A stretch of 64,000 nt of DNA from JACVRN01 sp036403815 (GTDB lineage: Bacteria; Acidobacteriota; Blastocatellia; Pyrinomonadales; Pyrinomonadaceae), in assembly GCA_036403815.1 (NCBI GenBank), contig DASWQH010000009.1, positions 4,111 to 68,110 of the forward strand, written 5' to 3'. The notes under the pieces were generated by a model. It was not told the DNA's origin, did no database searches, and saw only the letters and a list, made by a program, of their open reading frames with translations. Made by a program: the position numbers and the translations under genes. Positions 7,726-16,403 of this stretch are shown here, one piece after another; within the stretch, counting starts at the first letter, position 1; each line of letters begins with the position of its first letter.

Positions 7726-10700
7726 ATGAAAGATAATCCAAGACAGGTGCTCAGTCTTCCGGCAGCACAGGCTCTTGATAAACCGCTTCCGGTTTACGTG
7801 CCTCATACGAATGGAAACGGAAGTTACTACGGTGCCGGAGTCGAAGAGGCGGAAGAGAACCATTTTCGGGAGTACCTGAGAGCCGTCCGCAAGCACCTCT
7901 GGCTCATACTCGGCCTGACTTTGATTGTCACCTCTCTGACCGCCGTTTACATGGCGCGCCAGCCCGACATCTTCACAGCACAGGCGCGCGTCGAGGTGGG
8001 CCTGGAGAACAACCCTGCTGCCGGAGCGGGCAAGACCAGCACCGTTGTTATCAACTCTCCGACGAGCGATCCCGCCTACTTCAACACCCAGTTGCAGAAC
8101 TTGACCGGCCCTGCCCTTCTGCGGCGCGTCGTCAAAACGCTCGACTTGGAGCATAACAGCTCCTTCCTTCGCCCCACTCACGAAGAGAGCACCTCCACTT
8201 GGCAGAACCTTTTGCGGATGGTCGGCCTCGGCAAGAAAAACATAGATAAGAATATTAATAAGACGGAGAATACTCTGCCTCTGACCGGAAAGGTCGCTTC
8301 GGCCACGGCGCGAGAGGATCTGGCCGAAGCTAAAAAGCTGGATCCCTTCGTTCGTATCTTGCAGGCTGGGCTTAAAGTCGAGCCTGTGAAGGAGACGCGC
8401 ACCAGTTCGTACTCAAAAGACACAAGGCTGATTGACATACGCTTTACTCATGCTGATCCGCAGGTGGCCGCCAAGATAGTTAATGCCCTGGCGGACACTT
8501 TCGCCCTCTCAAATCTGGAAAAGAAGACTGAGAATACCGCCAACACCGGGGATTTACTGCAAAAGCGCGTGGCCGAACTCCAGGCTGAGGTTCGTAACGG
8601 CGAGGAGCGTCTGGTTAATTACGCCAAGGAGCACCAGATACTTTCTCTCGATGGCAGCCAGAACACGGTCGTAGACCGCCTTGTGGGTCTTAATAAACAG
8701 CTACTTGAGGCTGAGAATGATCGTAAGACTGCCGAAGCCGCTTATAGAGCGGCACAGGCACCCGGTGCTGCAAGCGCCTTAGCCGAAGGGGACGCCAAGC
8801 AACTTCAGGATATTGAATCCAAGCTCGCAACTCTCAAGCAGAGGCGGCAGGAGCTTCTAGTCGAGAATACAGAAGAATGGCCTGAGGTCAAGGAGACTAC
8901 TAAACAGATAGAGACGCTCGAAAAGCAGGCGGCAGAACTGCGCAGCCGGGCAACGAAGGTCTTGACCACCAATCTGGAAACGCGCTATCGACAGGCGCTG
9001 GATAAAGAGCGGGCGCTTCGTGCTGAATTTGACCGCCAGCGTAACGAGACCGTCACGCAGAACGAAGCGGCCATCAACTACCGCATCATCCAGCAGGAGA
9101 TAGAGACCAATAAGCAACTGCTCGAAGGTCTTCTGCAACGCTCGAAAGAGAATGATGTGCTGGTGGCGGGCACACCCAACAATATCTCTGTCGTGGATTA
9201 TGCCCTCGCCCCGGATTACCCCATCGGCCCACAACGCATGCGAAGCGTCATCATGGCATTTTTTCTCTCGCTCGCCGCTGGCATAGGGCTCGCCATCTTC
9301 TTGGAATATATGAACGACTCCGTGCGCTCGACCGACGATGTAGATAGATGGTTGCGCCTCCCCTCTATCGGCGTCATCCCGGCGGTCGGAGGCATTAAAA
9401 AGAGAAAACTGCTTGCGGCTTCTTCCTCACTCCTGCGCCAGGATAACGGGCAGACATCGCCGGAGCTGCTCGTTAACACCGATGGTAAATCTGCGCTGGC
9501 CGAAGCCTACAAGCACCTGCGCACCTCTGTGCTCCTTTCTACGGCGGGTCACGCCCCGAAGACTCTTCTGGTGACCTCCAGCATGCCCTCTGAAGGCAAG
9601 ACGACGACCGCTGTCAATACAGCCCTGAGCTTGGCCCAGACAGGCGCGCGAGTCCTGGGTGCGGCCATGACTGCCGGTGATTCCTACGCGTGGTTCGACC
9701 CGCAGGGCACATCTGATTCTACCTACTATCTGGAAGACATTGATTTGAACGGCACGCGAAAGCTGCATGGCCCGACTGTGCCTGTTATCTCTACCTCTGC
9801 CAATTTCAGGCCGGGGATGAAACAGGCCAGAACGCTGAATCAGTTGAACGAGCAGAGCGCTACGACTGGCGGTGTCTCAATATGGCAGCATGGGTGGCCT
9901 GCGTTCACTGGCAGCGGGCGGGAGTTGCTCTATGACATTGATGAGAAGGCGAGCGCAAGGCTGCAACAACTCATTGCCTCACAGCAGGCAGCGAAGATTT
10001 CTGTGAATAGAGAGGGTTGGTATCGCGTTACGCAGGCCGATCTGGTTGCGGCGGGATTCAATACGAAGGTTGATCCGAAGTTTCTGCAACTCTTTGATGA
10101 TGGCAGGGAAGTGCCTATCCTAATGAACGCCGCCAAGAGCGGGCAGTTCTCGGCGGGCGATTCATTTGAGTTTTACGGTACGGGGCTGGACACTTCTTCG
10201 ACCGATACAAATACCTACTGGCTGGTTGCCGGGAACGGTAAGGGATTGCGAATCACTCCGCAGCCTCGTGCGAATGCGTCTAAACAGACTAATTCGGTCG
10301 GTAATTCTCCGCAGCCTGCTACGCCAGTACAGAATCGTCCGACGGCTGTGCCAGCACAGAATCGTCCGATCATCGTCGCTCCGGCGTCGCCTCTGCCCGT
10401 CAACGTGAATCCTTCAAGCGTACCCCAGTTGAATCGCTGGGATTGGTTCGCAGTGCCGATGATTATCACTCCTCCAAAGCCGCAGGTTGCAGAACAGCAG
10501 AATGATGACAGTGTACGAAGCACAGCGCCCCCTCAAGCCGATTCGGAAAATGCTTCTACAGCGCCCGCGCCTCCAAAGAAAACTAATAAGGGTAAAGGGC
10601 GTGCCAGAAAGCCGCGCCGTAAATCTTCGTCGCTGAATCACGCCAGGATTATTGCAGTACCCGGTCAGAGTTATCCGTATACGGTGGAGCTAAAGGAGAG

Positions 10701-12360
10701 GCTGGTCTATGTCTCAAGCCTGCTGAATGGCGAGAAAGAAAATTTTTACGGGCAGGTAGTCGGCAGCGCCGCCGCCAATGAAAATCTCTTTCTGGAGAAT
10801 CCGAATCAAAGCGCTGGCGGGACGGCGATTTTAGAAGTTGCGCTTCAGGGTTATACGCTTGTGAATCATCAAATCAAGGTTAAGGTCAACGATCAAGAGG
10901 TCGGCGTTTTGAGCTTTGACAATCAGGAGTACAAGACCGCTCAATTCTTCGTACCGTCTTCGCTGCTGCGGGAAGGGGCAAATACAGTCACACTGGAAAG
11001 AACTGGCGGGAGTTCGGATTTCAGTCTGGTGGATATAGTTCGCCTGACCTATGACCACGGCTACCGTGCGAATGGAAACACCCTTTATTTTACGGCGCAG
11101 GGAGAGACGCGAATTGACGGATTCAGTAGCGAGAGCGTCAGAGTCATGGACATCTCTGACCCCTTTAGAATAAAGGAGCTCGCCGTCAGCGTGGAGGCTA
11201 CGACCGGGGGCTTTGCCGCAACCGTCCAGGTGTCGGAAGGAAGGAACTATCTAGCCTTCACTGATGACAAAGTACAGCGCCCCGCGTCAATTGAACTGGA
11301 TAATCCTTCAACCTTGAAGAGCAGCGACAAGAGCGCAGATTTGGTTATCGTTTCCTACGGCGGCTTCCGCAGTAACGTCGAGCCGCTGGCGAAACAGAGA
11401 CGAGAGCAGGGGCTACAGGTTCTGGTCGTAGATGTGCAGGATGTTTACGACGAATTCGGCGACGGCGCGCATAGCCCTTACGCGGTCAAGGATTTTCTCT
11501 CCTGGGCGAAAGAGCGCTGGCAGAAAGCGCCTTCCTCTGTGCTCTTTGTCGGTGATGCTAGCCTAGACCCGCGCAACTATCTGGGTAACGGCCAAACTGA
11601 TTTTGTGCCCACGAAGTTGATAGATACCGCTTCCATGGAAACGGCTTCCGACGACTGGCTGGTTGATTTCAATAACGACGGCTTACCCGACATGGCCGTC
11701 GGTCGCTTGCCCGTTAGCAGCACAACCGAAGCCGACCGTGTAGTTGCAAAAATTGTAGGCTACAAGCCGGGTGAAGCTCTTCAGCAGGTGCTGATGGTCG
11801 TTGACAAAAATAACAGCAGCGACGGTTTCAGTTTCGCTCAGTCGGGGCAAGAGGTCAGCGCGCTCCTTCCTCCGTCGCTTACTGTGAACACCATTAACCG
11901 TGCAAGCAGCTCGGACGATGCAGTACACAGCCAGATTGTGAACGCTGTCAATCAAGGGCCGCTCATGGTCAACTACATAGGACACGGCTCCGTGGAAGTC
12001 TGGACTGGTGCCCCTATCCTGAGCACGGCCGATATGGCTTCTCTGAATAACAGCAACCATCTGCCGGTCTTTATCATGATGACCTGTCTGAATGGTTACT
12101 ATCAGAACTCCGCGCGAGAAAGCCTTGCCGAAGCCTTGATTAGAGATAATTCCAGCGGAGCAGTCGCAGTGTGGGCATCTTCCGGGATGACAGAGCCGAA
12201 TTCGCAGGCGGCTATGAACCAGCAGTTTTACAGGTTGCTTTTCGGTAATAACGGAATGACTTTAGGAGAGGCTGCGGAGAAAGCTAAGGAGAGCGTCACG
12301 GACATGGATGTCCGTAGAACATGGATTCTGTTTGGCGACCCGACCATGAAGCTTCAATGA
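7726..12360 (+). CDS. Chimeric Wzz/Wzc chain-length protein fused to a C25 (gingipain-like) protease tail
   Basis: A 1544-residue frame made of two unrelated halves. Residues 1-644 are a Wzc/BY-kinase: a membrane helix near 65-85, a Wzz domain with a long coiled coil (about 270-460), a second helix near 508-528, and a Walker A motif SEGKTTTAVNTALSLAQTG (622-640). The Walker A' and B motifs and the tyrosine-rich tail of the kinase are missing. Residues from about 646 (AMTAGDSYAWFDPQG) onward match the inside of multidomain C25 peptidases, with a low-complexity Pro/Gln linker (850-980) and a peptidase domain at about 1200-1544. Catalytic His1420 (YIGHGSVEVW) and Cys1454 (MMTCLNGYYQ) are present. 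The protease half has lost its own signal peptide, so in this fusion it would face the cytoplasm. The join is near 9640-9665. Confidence 0.85.
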   Translation: MKDNPRQVLSLPAAQALDKPLPVYVPHTNGNGSYYGAGVEEAEENHFREYLRAVRKHLWLILGLTLIVTSLTAVYMARQPDIFTAQARVEVGLENNPAAGAGKTSTVVINSPTSDPAYFNTQLQNLTGPALLRRVVKTLDLEHNSSFLRPTHEESTSTWQNLLRMVGLGKKNIDKNINKTENTLPLTGKVASATAREDLAEAKKLDPFVRILQAGLKVEPVKETRTSSYSKDTRLIDIRFTHADPQVAAKIVNALADTFALSNLEKKTENTANTGDLLQKRVAELQAEVRNGEERLVNYAKEHQILSLDGSQNTVVDRLVGLNKQLLEAENDRKTAEAAYRAAQAPGAASALAEGDAKQLQDIESKLATLKQRRQELLVENTEEWPEVKETTKQIETLEKQAAELRSRATKVLTTNLETRYRQALDKERALRAEFDRQRNETVTQNEAAINYRIIQQEIETNKQLLEGLLQRSKENDVLVAGTPNNISVVDYALAPDYPIGPQRMRSVIMAFFLSLAAGIGLAIFLEYMNDSVRSTDDVDRWLRLPSIGVIPAVGGIKKRKLLAASSSLLRQDNGQTSPELLVNTDGKSALAEAYKHLRTSVLLSTAGHAPKTLLVTSSMPSEGKTTTAVNTALSLAQTGARVLGAAMTAGDSYAWFDPQGTSDSTYYLEDIDLNGTRKLHGPTVPVISTSANFRPGMKQARTLNQLNEQSATTGGVSIWQHGWPAFTGSGRELLYDIDEKASARLQQLIASQQAAKISVNREGWYRVTQADLVAAGFNTKVDPKFLQLFDDGREVPILMNAAKSGQFSAGDSFEFYGTGLDTSSTDTNTYWLVAGNGKGLRITPQPRANASKQTNSVGNSPQPATPVQNRPTAVPAQNRPIIVAPASPLPVNVNPSSVPQLNRWDWFAVPMIITPPKPQVAEQQNDDSVRSTAPPQADSENASTAPAPPKKTNKGKGRARKPRRKSSSLNHARIIAVPGQSYPYTVELKERLVYVSSLLNGEKENFYGQVVGSAAANENLFLENPNQSAGGTAILEVALQGYTLVNHQIKVKVNDQEVGVLSFDNQEYKTAQFFVPSSLLREGANTVTLERTGGSSDFSLVDIVRLTYDHGYRANGNTLYFTAQGETRIDGFSSESVRVMDISDPFRIKELAVSVEATTGGFAATVQVSEGRNYLAFTDDKVQRPASIELDNPSTLKSSDKSADLVIVSYGGFRSNVEPLAKQRREQGLQVLVVDVQDVYDEFGDGAHSPYAVKDFLSWAKERWQKAPSSVLFVGDASLDPRNYLGNGQTDFVPTKLIDTASMETASDDWLVDFNNDGLPDMAVGRLPVSSTTEADRVVAKIVGYKPGEALQQVLMVVDKNNSSDGFSFAQSGQEVSALLPPSLTVNTINRASSSDDAVHSQIVNAVNQGPLMVNYIGHGSVEVWTGAPILSTADMASLNNSNHLPVFIMMTCLNGYYQNSARESLAEALIRDNSSGAVAVWASSGMTEPNSQAAMNQQFYRLLFGNNGMTLGEAAEKAKESVTDMDVRRTWILFGDPTMKLQ

Positions 12361-12514
12361 CGGGTTGGGAAGATTTGCAGCCCTTTGTGTTTGCATTGAG
12401 GATGGCATGGAATGTAGTTGCCAACAGCATTGGAACAACGATTAAAAGCATGCAACGTTAGCCCGAAGCCCAACCCGGTTTAGGCGCTGGACTAAAGTTT
12501 GAGCTTATGTGGTA

Positions 12515-12552
12515 GCGGTAATTGAGTTGAAAGATTCAATTGCCGCTTTTTT
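12515..12552 (+). terminator. Intrinsic terminator
   Basis: gcggtaattga (12515-12525) pairs with tcaattgccgc (12536-12546, one G:U), the loop is short, and TTTTTT follows at 12547-12552. This is a textbook rho-independent terminator about 155 bp after the chimeric gene, closing the polysaccharide operon. Confidence 0.8.
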
Positions 12553-12613
12553 AATTCCTTGAGAAGAACTTTATGTGCCTTATATGTGTGAGGATTACGA
12601 GGCGGTGAGCGAC

Positions 12614-12718
12614 GCCTGACAACTTATTCAAACGGATTGCGATGGCATTCCTTTCAGCATTGCTCTTTGCAATAATCTTCTGCTGAGCGCGCTTGACGGG
12701 TCAATTTGGGCGTTGTGC
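12614..12718 (+). repeat. attC-like site upstream of hicAB (degenerate)
   Basis: A 105-bp segment from GCCTGAC to GTTGTGC. It begins GCCTGAC-AACTTATTCAAACGG and ends GGGTCAATTTGGGC-GTTGTGC. Both ends resemble those of the better-preserved attC sites at 25315-25416 and 27063-27164 (minus strand: GCCCAAC-AACTCATTCAA and CCGGTTAATTCGGGC-GTTGGGC). The outer core sites have drifted from the RYYYAAC/GTTRRRY consensus. A matching copy lies beyond hicB. Confidence 0.5.
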
Positions 12719-12753
12719 TGCTATTGAATGCTGACCTATGATAAATTTATAGC

Positions 12754-13023
12754 ATGAGCAAATACGAGAAGCTGCTGGTGCAAATTCTGCGTGGAGCTTC
12801 TGATGCTAATGTTTCATTTGATGGGTTATGTCAGTTGTTGAGGCATTTGGGATTCGCTGAGCGAATTCGTGGAAGCCATCACATTTTTACAAGAGAAGGC
12901 ATAGAGGAAATCTTGAACTTGCAACCGATAGGCTCGAAGGCTAAAGCTTATCAAGTCAAGCAGGTTCGCGGTGTTATCTTGAAGCACAAGCTCGGAGGTC
13001 AAGGCGATGAGTGGGAAATATAA
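12754..13023 (+). CDS. hicA: HicA-family mRNA interferase toxin
   Basis: An 89-residue toxin with the dsRNA-binding-like HicA fold. It has FDGLCQLLRHLGFAERIRGS followed by the catalytic histidine motif GSHHIFTREG, then the basic C-terminal helix YQVKQVRGVILKHKL. It would cleave mRNA to stop growth when the antitoxin is lost. Its end overlaps the antitoxin start by 17 bp. Two attC-like sequences flank the pair, which suggests it moved as a gene cassette. Confidence 0.92.
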   Translation: MSKYEKLLVQILRGASDANVSFDGLCQLLRHLGFAERIRGSHHIFTREGIEEILNLQPIGSKAKAYQVKQVRGVILKHKLGGQGDEWEI

Positions 13024-13225
13024 ATACGAGGTCATCATTTATTGGAGTGAAGAGGATAATGCTTTCGTAGCTGAAGTACCAGAGTTGCCCGGTTGTATGG
13101 CGGATGGAGCTACATACTCAGAAGCTATCGCTAATGTCGAAGTAATCATTGACGAGTGGATTGAAACGGCGAAGGATTTAGGTCGAGAGATACCTGAGCC
13201 GAAAGGCAGATTAATATTTGCGTAA
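13007..13225 (+). CDS. hicB: HicB-family antitoxin
   Basis: A 72-residue antitoxin made of the partly degraded RNase H-like HicB fold: YKYEVIIYWSEEDNAFVAEV, then PELPGCMADGATYSEAIANV and the helix IIDEWIETAKDLGREIPEP. It lacks a C-terminal DNA-binding extension, so autoregulation, if any, would rest on another factor. It overlaps hicA by 17 bp in the toxin-first order usual for this family. Confidence 0.92.
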   Translation: MSGKYKYEVIIYWSEEDNAFVAEVPELPGCMADGATYSEAIANVEVIIDEWIETAKDLGREIPEPKGRLIFA

Positions 13226-13251
13226 GGACTCTTCACCGAACCCACAGCTTG

Positions 13252-13358
13252 ACTGAACAACTCATTCAACGCGAACGCCTCAATAGCATTCCTTTCATCA
13301 TTGTGTGATAAATTTCCGGCTGTGTGCTGCTCGGCGCGGGTCAATTCTAGTGCTGGGC
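13252..13358 (+). repeat. attC-like site downstream of hicAB (degenerate)
   Basis: A 107-bp segment beginning ACTGAAC-AACTCATTCAACGCG and ending GGGTCAATTCTAGT-GCTGGGC, 27 bp after the hicB stop. It shares both ends, and a central run near gcattccttt, with the copy at 12614-12718. The half-site order matches integron attC sites in the plus direction, the same orientation as the toxin-antitoxin pair. The core heptamers are degenerate, so recombination activity is doubtful. Confidence 0.5.
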
Positions 13359-13396
13359 ATCTACATTGTCACAGTACAGAGTTGCCATGGAGTCAT

Positions 13397-14119
13397 ATGG
13401 AAATAGGGAGAATTAGTGCCATCTTTCGTTATCCGGTTAAGTCTATGGCCGGTGAATCAATGGATGTTGCAAGGCTGGGCTGGCATGGCATAGAGGGTGA
13501 TCGCAGGTTGGCTTTTCGGCGACTCGCTGACAAAAGTGGGTTCCCGTGGCTGATAGCGAGCAAATTACCGCAGTTGCTCCTCTATAAACCATTCGGGTTC
13601 GACAGCAACGCTGCCGAACTGCTCCCGACGCACGTTCGCACGCCGGAAGGGAAAGAGTACGAACTTAGAAGCGATGAGCTACGGGAAGAAATTTCGAGCC
13701 GGTGTGGCAGTGATGTTGAATTGATGAATCTCAAGCAGGGCATCTTCGACGAAGCCTGTATTTCAGTAATCAGCCTCGGCACAATGCATAGCATCGAGCG
13801 CGAAGCAGGCCGAGACCTTGACCTTCGCAGATTTCGACCGAACATTGTGATCGAAACAGCTAGCGCTGAGCCGTTTGAGGAAGATGGATGGGTGGGGCGT
13901 ACATTGATGTTTGGTGAAGGAAACAGCATGACAGCCCTCAATGTTACTATGAGGGACGAGCGATGTGTCATGGTTAATTTTGACCCGGACACAGCCGAGC
14001 GAGATTCTAAAGTGATGAAGACTGTGGTTCGTATGAACGAGAATTGCGCAGGCGTGTACTGCACGGTGGTCAGAGCGGGCGAGCTTCGTGTCGGTCAAGT
14101 GGTGACTCTGGGAGAGTAG
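13397..14119 (+). CDS. MOSC-domain protein
   Basis: A 240-residue protein. It has the MOSC N-terminal beta-barrel (EIGRISAIFRYPVKSMAGES, then LGWHGIEGDRRLAFRR) and a MOSC core (LRRFRPNIVIETASAEPFEE, later NVTMRDERCVMVNFDPDT with the conserved cysteine, and NENCAGVYCTVV). Family members bind molybdenum cofactor or act as sulfur carriers or reductases of N-hydroxylated compounds. It is predicted to be cytoplasmic. I take the ATG at 13397 because the longer frame from 13301 adds 32 residues that do not resemble the family. Confidence 0.88.
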   Translation: MEIGRISAIFRYPVKSMAGESMDVARLGWHGIEGDRRLAFRRLADKSGFPWLIASKLPQLLLYKPFGFDSNAAELLPTHVRTPEGKEYELRSDELREEISSRCGSDVELMNLKQGIFDEACISVISLGTMHSIEREAGRDLDLRRFRPNIVIETASAEPFEEDGWVGRTLMFGEGNSMTALNVTMRDERCVMVNFDPDTAERDSKVMKTVVRMNENCAGVYCTVVRAGELRVGQVVTLGE

Positions 14120-14129
14120 GACGCCGCTA

Positions 14130-15092
14130 TTACTTCGCTGTAAATGTCCATATTGCGGCTTCCAGTTCGCTGAGCGTGAAATTAAAGGCTTCGGGCATAA
14201 GACGCAACGCATACTTTCGCAAATTGCTGCATTCGTACAGCACAGTTAACAGCATCAAGCGTGTACGCAGGCTCGCATCAAGCTGCGATTCCTTGTAGCC
14301 GTATGCGAACAGAAACGCCCTTTGCAGCTCGCGGTTTCCCTGTAGCATGAGTACGCCGGGTGAGACGAACTCGTATTCATGAAATCCGCACAAAGAGTCG
14401 CCGAAGTCGAATAAGCCTGAAAGCTTCCAACGTCCGTTTTCTCTTTCGAGCAAGATGTTACCAAGATGAACATCGCCATGAAGCAGAACGGGCTTATATG
14501 TTTTCGGCAGTAGTTCCAGTCCAGCGTCTATGTAAGCGGGCAGGCTTTCCAGCCATTCAGGATTTGCCCCACAGGCTCGCTGTCGCTCGACACACGTTTG
14601 CGCCTGCCGCTCAATAAATCCCTGCCAGTCAAGACTCAAAGCAGAATATGAAAGCGGTGCGGTATGATTGTGCAAATCCCTCAGAGCAATACCGAGCTGC
14701 GAGACAATTTCGATACGCTCGCCCATTTCGATTTCCAACCAGACCGCCGTCGCTGGAAATCCCGCAAGCCGAATCATCACCAAATATGACCAGCCTTCGA
14801 TTTCACCCGAATGTAGTATCGCAGGGGTTTCAATACAGAGTTTATCTTCAGCAAATTCGAGGGCTGCTTTTTCGCGCAAGTAGCTATCTCGAAAGGGCGC
14901 GTAAATTTTGATGACAGAGCGTTCATCAACAAAGAAAATAATGTTCTCGCCCTGCTGCGAGCGTTGCAGGTTTATGTGATGAAGATTATGGCGAGCGCAG
15001 ATAATCGCAGCGGCTTTCTGCCAGACCTCGCTGCTGAAATGGCGCTCGTACTCGATGGCGTCAGAGATGTCGGGCAGTTTTAAGTGTGTCAT
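14130..15092 (-). CDS. Aminoglycoside-phosphotransferase-like kinase
   Basis: A 320-residue protein of the APH/choline-kinase fold. The nucleotide-binding lysine is in SVIKIYAPF (Lys62), the catalytic loop is LLHGDVHLGNILLE (204-217) and the metal-binding motif is LFDFGDS (227-233). It phosphorylates a small hydroxylated molecule. The substrate cannot be told from the sequence, and antibiotic resistance is not implied, because many such genes serve metabolism. It faces the MOSC gene convergently with only 10 bp between the stops. Confidence 0.85.
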   Translation of the reverse strand: MTHLKLPDISDAIEYERHFSSEVWQKAAAIICARHNLHHINLQRSQQGENIIFFVDERSVIKIYAPFRDSYLREKAALEFAEDKLCIETPAILHSGEIEGWSYLVMIRLAGFPATAVWLEIEMGERIEIVSQLGIALRDLHNHTAPLSYSALSLDWQGFIERQAQTCVERQRACGANPEWLESLPAYIDAGLELLPKTYKPVLLHGDVHLGNILLERENGRWKLSGLFDFGDSLCGFHEYEFVSPGVLMLQGNRELQRAFLFAYGYKESQLDASLRTRLMLLTVLYECSNLRKYALRLMPEAFNFTLSELEAAIWTFTAK

Positions 15093-15162
15093 CGCTCACA
15101 TTTATAGAAGGCGCATCGGGTTGAATTAATTATCAGCTCGCTTTTCCGGCTTCAATAGCTGC

Positions 15163-16296
15163 TCACTTATTCGCCCAACCTTGCTCGAAAAACTCGAATG
15201 CGAGTTGGGCGACTTGCTGATGTACCTTTGCGCGGTCAATTGCCGCACCGTCCCTGCATATATCAAGGACTGCTTTACCGTGGGGATTGCATTCAGCCAA
15301 AAATGTATAGTGGCCTATCTCTCCCGGAAGAATCGTCAGCCTTGCTCCCTTGATGTGACTCGCATATAGCTGAGCGTTGGTTGCGAGGGGAGCTACTTTA
15401 TCTGCCTGCCCTATGACGATGAAGACCGGAATCTTTATCTTACTCAGCCCCGCTTTGGTGAACCCGCTGCCCAGCGCAGGGGCTATGGCGAAGACGCGCT
15501 TGATCCTTTTATCCAAGAAGGAATCCGCGGCATGGCGTAATGATTCCTGCACGACCGGGTCGCTCTTTTTTAGCTTCTCGAATAATGCAGGCGCGTCGGG
15601 GAATTCGGGTTGAGGCTCGCAGGTGAAGTCTCTTCGCGTAGAGCGGCAGAAGGCTTCAAATTCCTGCGGACTGAATACGCCTCCGGCCATAGAGATGACT
15701 GTGTAGCCGCCCAATGAAAAGCCTGCCGCGCCAATGCGGTCTCTGTCAATACGCGCACCGAAAACCGGGTCGGCCAAAAGCTTATCAAGCACCGCAGTCA
15801 AATCTCTGGCGCGTTCCCAGTAGAGCATGAAGTCCTGCGCGGTACGCTCTCTTTCTGCCGCAGTATTGCCGTGGTGATTGACGGCGGCGACAATATAGCC
15901 GCGTGATGCAAGGTAATACCCCAGCCACATCAGCATCAAGGCAGAGCCTCCAGTCCCATGAGATAGAAGAATGAGCGGATACTTCTGCGAGGCTCGCGAA
16001 ATTTCTGCGTCCGGCGCAACTGTGATGGGGGCAAATACCTCCTTCTCAGGCAGGCCGCCGAAGATTGTTTCTTCTTTGATGGCTGTTGCTGCTGCCGGAT
16101 ACCAGATGGCGGTCTTTAATGGGCGCGGTGCTGTACCTTGCCAGTTCTTTCTCTTCTCGTCCGTAAAGCTGCGCGTCATCATGCCGACTCTGGCCTGCGT
16201 CTGCGATGATGAATGGTAGTTCCAGAGCGCAATCGCTTTAGCTTCCGAGATATGACAGGCCAGCACAATGACCAGCAGCAATCTCAAGCGATTCAT
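15163..16296 (-). CDS. Secreted alpha/beta hydrolase (dienelactone hydrolase / PAF-acetylhydrolase-like)
   Basis: A 377-residue protein with a signal peptide (MNRLRLLLVIVLACHISEAK). The oxyanion strand is YPLILLSHGTGGSAL (106-120), the nucleophile elbow is GAAGFSLGGYTV (Ser194), an acid is likely in VIGQADKVAP, and the histidine lies in GEIGHYTF near the end. It probably hydrolyses an ester outside the cytoplasm. The substrate is unknown. It is divergent from the serine hydrolase gene at 16404, so both promoters share a gap of about 110 bp. Confidence 0.85.
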   Translation of the reverse strand: MNRLRLLLVIVLACHISEAKAIALWNYHSSSQTQARVGMMTRSFTDEKRKNWQGTAPRPLKTAIWYPAAATAIKEETIFGGLPEKEVFAPITVAPDAEISRASQKYPLILLSHGTGGSALMLMWLGYYLASRGYIVAAVNHHGNTAAERERTAQDFMLYWERARDLTAVLDKLLADPVFGARIDRDRIGAAGFSLGGYTVISMAGGVFSPQEFEAFCRSTRRDFTCEPQPEFPDAPALFEKLKKSDPVVQESLRHAADSFLDKRIKRVFAIAPALGSGFTKAGLSKIKIPVFIVIGQADKVAPLATNAQLYASHIKGARLTILPGEIGHYTFLAECNPHGKAVLDICRDGAAIDRAKVHQQVAQLAFEFFEQGWANK

Positions 16297-16403
16297 TTCT
16301 TTTCTCCATGAGCCGAATTAGCGCGTTTTAACTGACCCGCTCCGGGCATCTTATAGGCTATTATTTCTTATGCACACTCTTTTTATTCATGGGGAGGAGA
16401 GAA

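Noticed and set aside
14130..15092. Antibiotic-resistance gene
   Set aside because: The kinase fold is clear but nothing points to aminoglycosides; many homologues act on other small molecules.
16389..16403. ATG start for the beta-lactamase-fold gene
   Set aside because: It lies within the ribosome-binding site of the GTG start at 16404, which gives a cleaner signal peptide.
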